In this document: piece after piece, positions 1 to 7,864 of the stretch | Numbering within the stretch: the stretch's first letter is position 1 | Layout of the letters: every line of letters begins with the position of its first letter | DNA from: DATKPE01 sp033854175 | Lineage (GTDB): Bacteria > Bacteroidota > Ignavibacteria > UBA10030 > SZUA-254 | Direction of reading: 5' to 3' | Assembly: GCA_033854175.1 (NCBI GenBank) | Contig: JAWOKN010000004.1 | Location: forward strand, 1 to 64,000 | Length of the DNA: 64,000 nucleotides | The notes under the pieces: generated by a model | Databases searched by the model: none | Told to the model about the DNA's origin: nothing | Seen by the model: only the letters and a program-made list of their open reading frames with translations | Made by a program: the position numbers and the translations under genes

Positions 1-1438
1 TTTTGCCGTCCAGATCGCAAAGCACGATATCACCAAGCTTCAGTGCGGCTATTCTCTCCTTGATCGTCGCGAGATCTCCCACCACGACAACAGCCATGTG
101 GTTGGTATCGAGATATTTCGATGCGACACGCCCGACATCAGCCACACTTACCGCATCAATGTTCTGGAGATACCTGTTGTAATAATCATCGGGCAGCCCG
201 TAGAGAACGATGTTCTGGAGTGCCCCGGCAATCTGCACCGGTGTTTCAAAGGTCAGCGCAAATCCCCCGATCGCACCCTTTTTTGAATAGGCGAGTTCGT
301 CAGCCGTCATCCCCTTGTCCCGCATCAGATCAATTTCATGGAGACATTCAACGATCGCACTGTCGGTTTTTTCCGTGACAATGCCGCCGCCCGCAACAAA
401 AGGTCCGATCCCCTTGAGGAATCTGAAGCTCGAAGTCGCACCGTAGGTGTACCCGTGGCGTTCACGGAGATTCAAATTGATGCGGCTCGTGAACTGACCC
501 CCGAGCATGCGATTCATCACCATCACGGGAAAATAATCCGGGGTGGATCGCGCAAGCGCCGGATAGCCTATGCGGATTTCCGACTGCGGTGCACCAGGCT
601 TGTCAATCAGATAAATTCTCCGCTCAGCCACCGCGGGTGGCTGGGCAACGGAAAACGGGGGAATCTGCCCCTGCTGCCAGTCCTCGAGCCCCTCCTCGAG
701 CATGGGGACGATCTCCGGCAATTTCGCATCCCCGACCACGATCAAGGTGGCATTATTCGGGTGATAATACGACTGATAAAACTGCACGAGATCCTTCCAG
801 GTCATCGCCTGGAGTGATTTCTCGGTGCCGCCGGTATTGTTCCCGTACGGGTTCCCGGATCCGTAGAGTATATAGTTGAATGCGTTCGATGCGATAGCGG
901 CGGGCTGATCGCGCTGCTGCACAAGCGATGCAAGCCGCTGCTTTTTCAGGCGCTCGAACTCTTTTTCAGGAAAGATGGGGTGAGCGATGACATCGGTGTA
1001 AATCGCCAGCGCCTTGCCGAGGTTTTTTGACAGTGTGCGGAGTGATACGAACGAACCGTCAAGATTCGCGTTCGCCCCGAGGGAAGCGCCGAGAGCGTCG
1101 AGCTCATCCGAGATCTGAAGAGTGGTCCGGGTTTTCGTACCCTCGTCCATCATATCGGCGGTCATCGTCGCAACCCCGGGCTGCGCCAGCGGATCGTGAT
1201 CGGAACCCGCCTGGACGACAAGACTCATGGCAGCAAGCGGCAGCTTGTGGTCCTCAACCAGCCAGACCTGAAGACCGTTTTTTAACGTGGCCTTCTGAAT
1301 TTCGGGCAGGTGGATCACCGGAGCGGGCTTGCCTTCCGGACGCTTTGTCCGGTCAGGCTGTCCGCCCCCCCATACGGTCGCCGACACAAGCGACAATCCC
1401 AGAATCATCATCGTAGAATTCCTCAGAATAGATTTCAT
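1..1438 (-). CDS. M16 peptidase-like subunit, catalytically dead, C-terminus cut by window edge
   Basis: The frame is open from the ATG at 1438 to the window edge (479 residues visible). It starts with a signal-peptide-like segment (MKSILRNSTMMILGLSLVSA) and shows the M16 fold hallmarks (LKNGLQVWLVEDHKLP; later LGGQFTSRINLNLRE, RHGYTYG). The zinc motif HxxEH is missing: the equivalent stretch reads GVATMTADMMDEGT. It should therefore be the non-catalytic partner of an M16 heterodimer. The active partner lies 3 bp upstream (1442-2788), which suggests co-translation and a periplasmic complex. The family is usually about 480-500 aa, so only a few residues are probably lost at the left edge. The substrate is unknown. 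Confidence 0.85.
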   Translation of the reverse strand, partial: MKSILRNSTMMILGLSLVSATVWGGGQPDRTKRPEGKPAPVIHLPEIQKATLKNGLQVWLVEDHKLPLAAMSLVVQAGSDHDPLAQPGVATMTADMMDEGTKTRTTLQISDELDALGASLGANANLDGSFVSLRTLSKNLGKALAIYTDVIAHPIFPEKEFERLKKQRLASLVQQRDQPAAIASNAFNYILYGSGNPYGNNTGGTEKSLQAMTWKDLVQFYQSYYHPNNATLIVVGDAKLPEIVPMLEEGLEDWQQGQIPPFSVAQPPAVAERRIYLIDKPGAPQSEIRIGYPALARSTPDYFPVMVMNRMLGGQFTSRINLNLRERHGYTYGATSSFRFLKGIGPFVAGGGIVTEKTDSAIVECLHEIDLMRDKGMTADELAYSKKGAIGGFALTFETPVQIAGALQNIVLYGLPDDYYNRYLQNIDAVSVADVGRVASKYLDTNHMAVVVVGDLATIKERIAALKLGDIVLCDLDGK

Positions 1439-1441
1439 GGT

Positions 1442-2788
1442 TCATTCCCCTTTCTGTGCGGCAAGTTCGGGTTTACCGTCGGGTACAATGCTAAGGACGA
1501 TTTCAGGCTTTGTAAGATATTTCTTTGCGACAGAAAGAACCTCCGCCGGTGTGATCCCCCTGTACATATCCAGCTGACGGTTGTAATTCTGGGGATCACC
1601 GGTGTAGGAATAGTAGAATGCGAGCGATATCGCCTTGCCCAGCTCGGTGGCGGCGTTGTCGATCGTCTGCACCTCCACCGCCGTGACGGCCTTTGCTATC
1701 TCATCCTCCGTCACCGGGTTCTTCAACAGATCGTCCATGATGGAATCGACAACCGATTCAATGGGCGTGAGCCCCTTTTCCGGCTTGGCCGTCACCTGGA
1801 TCTGGAAGTAACCGGCGATCTCGTAGCCGTTCTGACCCGCTTCAACCGACTGGGCAATCTGCTTGTCGTAGACCAGCGTCTTGTAGAGGCGCGATGTTTT
1901 TCCTCGGCTGAGAATGTCTCCCAGCACCTCCATCACCGCGTTTTCCCTGGTATAGTTCGGCGCCGTCGGCCAGGTGATGAAAAGACGCGGGAGCTGAACT
2001 TTATCCTCAAAGACCATCCGCTTGTTCTTCTCCACGACCACCGGGACCTCGCGCGGCCGCTCGAAATCCCTGCCGCGGGGTATATCACCGAAGTATTTCT
2101 CTATGAGTGGTTTTACCTCGGAGGATTGAAAATCACCACACAACACCAGACAGGCGTTGTTCGGGGCATAGTATGTCCGGAAAAAATCCTTGACATCCTC
2201 GAGCGAGGCTGCGCTCAAATCCTCCATATACCCGATGACGGGCCAGCTGTACGGATGTGTCGCGGGATATAACGCCTTGGCGATTTTTTCATCCGCAGTC
2301 CCGTAAGGCACATTGTCCACACGCTGCCGGCGCTCATTCTTGACGACATCCCGCTGGTTGTCAAGCTTCTGCTGGTTGACCGCCGACAACAGATATCCCA
2401 TCCTGTCCGATTCGAGATAAAGACCAAGCTCGAGATAATTGCTCGGGACAACCTCGAAATAGGTCGTTCCGTCCTCGGTGGTAAATCCGTTGATGTTTGC
2501 ACCGATCTCCTGCAGGAGCTTGAAGTGCTCGCCGTCGGCGACATGTTCCGATCCCTTGAACATCATGTGTTCAAAAAGATGGGCAAAGCCGGTGCGTTTC
2601 ACCTTCTCGTTCTTGGAACCGACATGATACATCACGGTGAGGGCCGTAACCGGCGCCGAGTGATCCTCATGAAGAATGACATTCAGACCGTTGCCGAGTT
2701 TGTACTGATCGAATTTGATATCGATTTGTGCCATCATAAGTCCTGAAAAAAAGAATAATGAAACCACGGCCATGCGAACAAGGTTCAT
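1442..2788 (-). CDS. M16 family zinc metallopeptidase, active subunit
   Basis: This is a 448-aa pitrilysin/processing-peptidase-like (M16) zinc endopeptidase. HLFEH at residues 70-74 supplies two zinc-binding His and the catalytic Glu73, and Glu152 in KNERRQRVDN is the expected third ligand. The N-terminus is a signal peptide ending near MMAQ, so the enzyme should be periplasmic. The ATG is preceded by AGAAGGGA at a normal distance. A sigma-70-like promoter (TTGCAT, 17 bp, TAGATT) lies about 50 bp upstream. The inactive M16 paralogue follows 3 bp downstream, the usual arrangement for M16B active/inactive heterodimers. A second such pair sits at 58351-61172. Confidence 0.92.
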   Translation of the reverse strand: MNLVRMAVVSLFFFSGLMMAQIDIKFDQYKLGNGLNVILHEDHSAPVTALTVMYHVGSKNEKVKRTGFAHLFEHMMFKGSEHVADGEHFKLLQEIGANINGFTTEDGTTYFEVVPSNYLELGLYLESDRMGYLLSAVNQQKLDNQRDVVKNERRQRVDNVPYGTADEKIAKALYPATHPYSWPVIGYMEDLSAASLEDVKDFFRTYYAPNNACLVLCGDFQSSEVKPLIEKYFGDIPRGRDFERPREVPVVVEKNKRMVFEDKVQLPRLFITWPTAPNYTRENAVMEVLGDILSRGKTSRLYKTLVYDKQIAQSVEAGQNGYEIAGYFQIQVTAKPEKGLTPIESVVDSIMDDLLKNPVTEDEIAKAVTAVEVQTIDNAATELGKAISLAFYYSYTGDPQNYNRQLDMYRGITPAEVLSVAKKYLTKPEIVLSIVPDGKPELAAQKGE

Positions 2789-2827
2789 ATCGCTGTTCCC
2801 TTCTGGATGAGTTAACGGAATGGTGAG

Positions 2828-2856
2828 AATCTACGGATTTGAGGCCTGAGATGCAA
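2828..2856 (-). promoter_or_regulatory. sigma-70-like promoter of the first M16 pair
   Basis: Read on the minus strand: -35 TTGCAT (2851-2856), 17-bp spacer, -10 TAGATT (2828-2833). It points into the M16 gene whose ATG is at 2788. Identified by eye from hexamers and spacing. Confidence 0.5.
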
Positions 2857-2994
2857 ATAATTCTACGAGCGCACTGGTGCGTCCGTATGGAATCTGCCGG
2901 AGACTGGTGATGGATGAACGGCGGATTCTCCGCCCGCCACCACCCCGGGGGGGGAGCGGGTGAGGTCGCCGGATGTCCGACAGACAGAATACTT

Positions 2995-5979
2995 CTATAA
3001 TAATTTGAGAGAGACCATCAGCTCTCTCTCGGCTCTCTGGTTCCTGCTCCAGGCGAATGCATACCCCACGGAAAATGTTGATTCCAGATTTGAAAACAGG
3101 ACGATCCTGAAATCCACCTGACTGCCCACATCAAGGTAATCCGTCCGCAGGCTCTGATCATCGATGTTCGTCATCAGGACACCGGAGAAAAGGGCAAACC
3201 GAGCCCACGTACAGTACGCGTTGAGTATCCCGGCGCGGCGGAACCTGACGGGCGGAAGGTCAAGTTCCAGCATGAATTTCCCATACCGTGTCCCGGCCGC
3301 CTCATTCAGCTCCAAACCCGGGAAACTGTAGTACTCACGGTACCGCTGCACGTCCTGATAGTCTATCCAGTTGTTGCCGAATCCGCCGAAGTAAAAATTG
3401 GCAAAGGGATCATCCCTCCCCCGGGGCGAAAAACCGAACGAGGTCCGCGCCCAGAGTGACGTGTGATCCACCGGAAGCATGAATCCGTAATCCAGGCCTG
3501 TGTAGACAAGCGGGTAGAATCTCGATTGTACAAGGGTATTGAGGGACGATAGCGTCCACTGAATCCCTTTTTCTGCATCCACGGAACCGAGTGTTCGGAT
3601 GTAATATCTGTAATTCAGCCTCCCGTTCAGAGTGACAAATTTGTCGAAGGTTGTCGCAATGTTCTGATAATCCGGCAGTCGTTCAAGACCGCTGTAACCG
3701 GCCAGATCCACCACCGCCGACATCGTCCTCGGGTCGTCGCTGATGATCGGTTCTTTCAGTGTGATTCCGGCTGAATACCCCTTCCGGCTCACTTTTGTCG
3801 GCCCGAACAGGTCATAGAAATCTGCTCCATTGACCGTCCCGCGGATTTTCCAGTTGAGATAACCTCCACCAAGCGACAGATGCAACCTCTCGCTTTCACC
3901 TATCGACCGGTTCGGTGTGTAGGATCCGGTCAGGTTCAGATTGTAGAGCCCGAGCGGGTCTGCGATATTGAAGCGTAAACCATACGCGACCAGATTTTTA
4001 TAACCCTCCACAACCGGGTAGACCGACATGAGCCGGAGGTTGGCGAGACCATTATACTCCCCGTTATAGATGGTCAGGGAGTCGATATTAATCCGCCTCG
4101 ATGACGGGGGATCCAGCGTCCACGACGCCACCTCAGGAAAGCGGAGATATATGCCCTGCCCCAGATACCGGACCGCACTGACATCCTCAAGCGAGTGATT
4201 CGTAATCCATCCCGGCCGGAACCCCTGACCGCTGTACTCCCATGCGACCAGCGAATCCTCCGACACCGGCACGGGCCGGAAAAAACCGGTTTCCGAGTTT
4301 GTCAGCCACTTCATCTCACTGGTCGCGAGATCATAGCGGACGATGTTCGAGACTCCCGTGGAGTATGTGGAGCCGTACAAGGAGCGGTTGTCCGCGGAAA
4401 AGACGAAGTCCTCAGTCGACGTTTTCTCGGATGTGAACAGCACCTTGTAGCTTGAATCTCCCCCCGCAAGCAATTTCGGCACATCCATGGTTATCAAATG
4501 CTGCGTCCCGTTCACTTCAGCAAGTGTCATTGCGAGCATGGATCCGTCCGGGGATACATCGAGATCAAAGATGTCCTGCCCGTACGGCCAGGTGAGAATC
4601 TGGTTCCAGCGCGTGTAGGGATATGGTATTCTCACGATCGTGGAGTACCCCGCATCATGCCGTATTCCCCAGAGGGATGAATCGGCCTGGTCGAACGCAA
4701 GATCACCTATCCGGGATTCCGGCAGGAGACAGGTCGTACTGCCGGTTGCAAGGTCGAAGGCGTTCACATCACGCCATTTGTTGTTGTTCGTGGTAAAGAA
4801 GAGAACTCTGCCGCGTGGATTATAGGCAAGAGAGGTGACGTAGAACAATGCCGGACCTTTGACCTCGCACAGGTTTTCGACCTGGCCATTTCTGCCATCG
4901 ATGGAGACAATATGCGACACCTGGCCGGGATACCTGACTGCGGCATAAAGCTTCCCCGAGGCTGAATCGTAAAACGACCTGGAGACCGACCCCAGCGCCC
5001 GTGACGAGATCGGCCTGGATCGTGTGACGGGATACTTCCGGATCGAATCGAGATTGTCGTTCTGCCACGTGTGCTCGAATTTCAGCCAGTCCGACCAGCC
5101 GTCATCGAGTGATTTCCCGTAGACCTGCTGAAATTGCGTTGCAAAGAAATGGGAACTGCTGTCTGACCGCGTCACCCAGGCCAGGAGCTTCTCCGGTCCG
5201 TAGGTGTAGGCAAGGTAGCTCATAAACCGCGTCCCGTACAGGTACGAGTTCACTCCGACCTGGAAATCGATCGTCGTACCCTCGGATTCCAGTCCGACGA
5301 CATCGTAGATATACGTGCTGTCCCTCACCATCGAGCGGAAAACCATCTCGTCGTATCCTCCCAGCACGCGGCCCACCCCTCCGGACATCCATGTCTCCAT
5401 AAAGACCGCAATCCCTTCGTGGTACCACCTGGGTGAATACCGCCGGGGTGTGGTGAGATAGGTATACAGCATCGATAGCGGTGCCTCGGAGGTTGCGCTG
5501 ACTTTCCCGAAAAAGAGGGATCTGAACACCCTGTCCGGACCGGCAGCCTTGTCACACGCGACAATATGAATGAGCTCATGATTCATCAGCCAGTTCATAC
5601 GTTCGTTGGCCGGTACCGTCTCATAGACGTAATTAAAAGGCGCAAGACCGATGTCAATGTGGTTGTTCGGCACAACATCCGCCCCTCCGTGCCCGAAATC
5701 GTCGAAATCCTCAAGGAAAATCGTCACCTTCCCCGACGGGAGAAAATTGAACATGCGTTCATCGAACGCCAGGGCATTCTGAAAACAGCGTGCGAGATGG
5801 GGCACAATGTACTCGTGGGCCTTGCTGTAATAAATCAGGCGCAAGTCTTTTGTCATTAACTCCGACAATTGCGCGCGGGCAGGAATGACGATAACCAGAA
5901 AAAGGACGAAAAGGATTCCGAGAAAGAAAATCCTTCTCCCCTTCCCCTCCTTGCTAGGTCGTCGCAATGAGCATATCAT
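2995..5979 (-). CDS. Secreted metallopeptidase (MA-like) fused to a beta-propeller and an outer-membrane beta-barrel
   Basis: About 994 aa. A hydrophobic signal segment (FFLGILFVLFLVIVIPARAQ) is followed by a gluzincin-type domain. Numbering from a GTG at 5988, HELIH is at 137-141 and WYHEGIAVFMETW carries the likely third ligand Glu191. Residues about 330-640 look like a TolB/WD-type propeller (repeated SPDGSMLAM-like and FSADNRSLYG-like strands). The last 300 residues alternate hydrophobic and polar residues, as in an outer-membrane barrel, and end in MVSLKLL. The role is probably surface or periplasmic proteolysis; the substrate is unknown. The ATG at 5979 is chosen over the in-frame GTG at 5988; neither has a clear Shine-Dalgarno. 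The protein is a three-part fusion rather than a standard named family. Confidence 0.7.
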   Translation of the reverse strand: MICSLRRPSKEGKGRRIFFLGILFVLFLVIVIPARAQLSELMTKDLRLIYYSKAHEYIVPHLARCFQNALAFDERMFNFLPSGKVTIFLEDFDDFGHGGADVVPNNHIDIGLAPFNYVYETVPANERMNWLMNHELIHIVACDKAAGPDRVFRSLFFGKVSATSEAPLSMLYTYLTTPRRYSPRWYHEGIAVFMETWMSGGVGRVLGGYDEMVFRSMVRDSTYIYDVVGLESEGTTIDFQVGVNSYLYGTRFMSYLAYTYGPEKLLAWVTRSDSSSHFFATQFQQVYGKSLDDGWSDWLKFEHTWQNDNLDSIRKYPVTRSRPISSRALGSVSRSFYDSASGKLYAAVRYPGQVSHIVSIDGRNGQVENLCEVKGPALFYVTSLAYNPRGRVLFFTTNNNKWRDVNAFDLATGSTTCLLPESRIGDLAFDQADSSLWGIRHDAGYSTIVRIPYPYTRWNQILTWPYGQDIFDLDVSPDGSMLAMTLAEVNGTQHLITMDVPKLLAGGDSSYKVLFTSEKTSTEDFVFSADNRSLYGSTYSTGVSNIVRYDLATSEMKWLTNSETGFFRPVPVSEDSLVAWEYSGQGFRPGWITNHSLEDVSAVRYLGQGIYLRFPEVASWTLDPPSSRRINIDSLTIYNGEYNGLANLRLMSVYPVVEGYKNLVAYGLRFNIADPLGLYNLNLTGSYTPNRSIGESERLHLSLGGGYLNWKIRGTVNGADFYDLFGPTKVSRKGYSAGITLKEPIISDDPRTMSAVVDLAGYSGLERLPDYQNIATTFDKFVTLNGRLNYRYYIRTLGSVDAEKGIQWTLSSLNTLVQSRFYPLVYTGLDYGFMLPVDHTSLWARTSFGFSPRGRDDPFANFYFGGFGNNWIDYQDVQRYREYYSFPGLELNEAAGTRYGKFMLELDLPPVRFRRAGILNAYCTWARFALFSGVLMTNIDDQSLRTDYLDVGSQVDFRIVLFSNLESTFSVGYAFAWSRNQRAERELMVSLKLL

Positions 5980-6010
5980 GCGGGTCACGATCGATGGGGA
6001 CAGCTGTCTT

Positions 6011-6050
6011 CAAAACAACAGAGATGCCGGCGAGAAAACACCGGCATCTC
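6011..6050 (-). terminator. Rho-independent terminator after the nonapeptide-repeat gene
   Basis: A perfect 10-bp inverted repeat (6021-6030 with 6041-6050, GAGATGCCGG/CCGGCATCTC) with a 10-nt loop. On the minus strand it is followed by the T-rich tract TGTTGTTTTG. It lies about 30 bp past the stop codon of the repeat protein. Confidence 0.75.
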
Positions 6051-6080
6051 GTAATTCATACGTGGACATGGACCAGAAAT

Positions 6081-7355
6081 TTAGTCCGCAATCATGCTCT
6101 TGAATTTGTTGCTCTCGAGCATTGCAGAAAAGTTCGGGTTCTGCAGGAGGGCCGCGAAACTCGGCTTCGCGATCATCTCTGCAAAATGGTTCTGTGCCAG
6201 GGCCGCGAAACCCGGATTCCGAATCAAGGCCGGGAAGGCAGGATTTTTCGCCAATGCACTCAGACCCGGTAGCTGCGCGAGCTGGTAGAACTCGGGATAA
6301 CGGGCACACTGCGCATACTCGGGCAACCGTATCGCCTGGTAAAACTCCGGCGACCGGGCGAGCTGCGCGTAGGCAGGTGCCTGTATCAACTGGTAGAATT
6401 CCGGCATCTTGATGAGCTGTGCATACTCCGGGAGTTTGATCGCCTGATAGAACTCCGGCATTTTCGCAAGCTGCGCGAACGCGGGCGATTTGATCAGTTC
6501 TGCGAACGCAGTTCCCTTCGCAAGCTGTGCAAACGCAACCGATTTTGCACACTGATAGAATGCGGGGATTTTCACCAGCTGGGCAAATTCACGCATGTTC
6601 GCCAGTTGTGCAAACGCAGGATTGTTTGCCTTCTGTGCATAGGCCACATTCTTCGCGAGCTGATAAAATTCCGGACTCTTGATGGCCTGGGCAAATGCTG
6701 GGGTGTTTGCAACCTGATAGAATTCCGGCATCTTAATCAACTGATAGAACTCCGGCATCTTGATGAGCTGGTAGAACTCAGGCATCTTCACCAGCTGAGC
6801 ATAACTCGGCAAGTTGATGAGCTGATAGTACTCCGGCATCTTGATCAGCTGGGCGTAACTCGGCATGCTGATCAACTGGTAGTATTCCGGCATCTTTGCG
6901 ATCTGTGCATACTCCGGCAGCTTGATCAGTTGCGAATACTGAGGGAGACTGATGAGCTGAGAGAATTCCGGCATCTTGATCAGCTGTGCGAACTCCCGTA
7001 AATTGGCGAGCTGATACAATGCTGGCATCTGCGCAAGCTGTGCGAACTCCGGCATCTTGCTCAATTGTGCCATCTCCGGCATCCTGGCAAGCTGAGCAAA
7101 ATTCGGATCTTTCGCGAGGGCGCGGAACTGTGGATCCTTGATCATGTCAAGAACCCTGTCGTTCTGCAGCAGCATGGAGACATCCTGGTTCAGCAGCTCG
7201 ACGTCCTGTTGGTTGATCTGATTGGCTTTGTACTTTTGTACGCTCCCGATGGTCCCGACTGATTCGCGCTCACTCGGCCATGGATACAGAAAGGCAAAGT
7301 AGATGATGGCGACGACCACAATCGCGACCCCCCCCATAAACAGATTTTTCTTCAT
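6081..7355 (-). CDS. Membrane-anchored nonapeptide-repeat protein, function unknown
   Basis: 424 aa, not recognised as a named family. MKK is followed by one hydrophobic helix (about residues 7-24) without a clear cleavage site, so it is probably a signal anchor with the rest in the periplasm. From residue 73 to 422 the protein is an uninterrupted run of 39 units of nine residues (one unit, 388-395, has eight). The consensus is K-[ML]-P-E-[FY]-[AY]-Q-L-[IA]. Weaker units reach back to about residue 46. Pro at position 3, an aromatic at 5, Gln at 7 and aliphatics at 8-9 are the conserved positions. The gene has a strong Shine-Dalgarno (AGGAGG), its own terminator, and sits between the HtrA protease gene and the metallopeptidase-barrel gene. 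The pattern recalls the NPxxxxxLL units of STI1-type client-binding domains, but this is only an analogy. Confidence 0.85.
   Translation of the reverse strand: MKKNLFMGGVAIVVVAIIYFAFLYPWPSERESVGTIGSVQKYKANQINQQDVELLNQDVSMLLQNDRVLDMIKDPQFRALAKDPNFAQLARMPEMAQLSKMPEFAQLAQMPALYQLANLREFAQLIKMPEFSQLISLPQYSQLIKLPEYAQIAKMPEYYQLISMPSYAQLIKMPEYYQLINLPSYAQLVKMPEFYQLIKMPEFYQLIKMPEFYQVANTPAFAQAIKSPEFYQLAKNVAYAQKANNPAFAQLANMREFAQLVKIPAFYQCAKSVAFAQLAKGTAFAELIKSPAFAQLAKMPEFYQAIKLPEYAQLIKMPEFYQLIQAPAYAQLARSPEFYQAIRLPEYAQCARYPEFYQLAQLPGLSALAKNPAFPALIRNPGFAALAQNHFAEMIAKPSFAALLQNPNFSAMLESNKFKSMIAD
6090..7139 (-). repeat. 39 tandem 27-bp coding repeats (nine codons each)
   Basis: This is the DNA encoding residues 73-422 of the nonapeptide protein. 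The period is 27 bp throughout except for one 24-bp unit (residues 388-395). Copies are conserved at the protein level and diverge at third codon positions, so this is an old, selected coding array rather than a recent slippage product. Three consecutive units (residues 190-216) are almost identical. Confidence 0.95.
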
Positions 7356-7647
7356 ATGACCCTCCTGAGGTTAAAGTGGTTGTTTAGTGGATTAAACTTT
7401 GCTCCCACGTATGTGAGATCTACATAAGAAATACAGCGCCGGAGTCAAAAAGTTGATGACGGATACAAATTATTCATTCGGATTACTTCACTCATTTTCC
7501 TGTAAAAACTGGCATTTTGACGATTTCAAGCGATTTGAGTACTTCTTATGGTTTTTTTTGCCCATCTGGAATATCAGGAGCTGTAAAAATAACCCACCCG
7601 TTCTGAAGAAATGATGTATACCTCACCCGTCTTGATTGATGGAATAA

Positions 7648-7676
7648 ATGTTAGGGAATAACAATGTGAAAGTCAA
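7648..7676 (-). promoter_or_regulatory. Candidate distal promoter of the nonapeptide-repeat gene
   Basis: On the minus strand: TTGACT (7671-7676), 17-bp spacer, TAACAT (7648-7653). If used, it would give a leader of about 285 nt before the ATG at 7355. Confidence 0.45.
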
Positions 7677-7808
7677 ATAGGTAACGCCCCCCCCCGAATC
7701 GCCCATTAAAATCGTACCTGAGGGAAGTTGAAGAAGGATTCGGTGCCCGTTAATACGGGTAACCGAAATACGACGGGCTTACCCGCGACAGAACGGGCTT
7801 AACATAAG

Positions 7809-7841
7809 AAAAAACCCCGCCCGTCCGAGGATGAGCGGGGT
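7809..7841 (-). terminator. Rho-independent terminator of the HtrA-family protease gene
   Basis: ACCCCGC (7814-7820) pairs with GCGGGGT (7835-7841) and, on the minus strand, is followed by a run of T. It begins about 24 bp after the stop codon at 7865. Confidence 0.8.
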
Positions 7842-7864
7842 CCGGAATTTCAGATAAATGATTC

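Larger units (their letters stand above)
7356..7864. other. 509-bp intergenic region: long leader of the repeat gene, C tract, degP terminator
   Basis: No gene was found on either strand. The region holds the Shine-Dalgarno of the repeat gene, a possible proximal -35 (TTGACT, minus strand, 7443-7448) with only a weak -10, a better distal minus-strand promoter at 7648-7676, a run of nine C (7687-7695), a short hairpin CCCGT/ACGGG (about 7748-7762) and the HtrA terminator (7809-7841). The middle part is AT-rich. Confidence 0.6.

Noticed and set aside
2920..2934. Hairpin GGCGGA-TTC-TCCGCC after the barrel-peptidase gene as terminator
   Set aside because: The stem is only 6 bp, it is about 60 bp past the stop codon and no T tract follows on the minus strand.
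6010..6552. Minus-strand frame of 180 codons, rich in Cys, overlapping the repeat gene
   Set aside because: It is an out-of-frame reading of the same strand as the repeat protein; its apparent periodicity comes from the 27-bp coding repeat.
6090..7139. Regular 27-bp repeats that could be taken for a CRISPR or minisatellite array
   Set aside because: There are no unique spacers, the units are conserved as codons in one long frame, and the differences fall mostly at third positions. It is a coding repeat.
7687..7695. Nine-C tract, with 8-base G or C runs near 2947-2954 and 55258-55265, as phase-variation switches
   Set aside because: They lie in intergenic DNA without a clear promoter spacer or reading frame to switch; kept only as a note under the repeat-gene leader.
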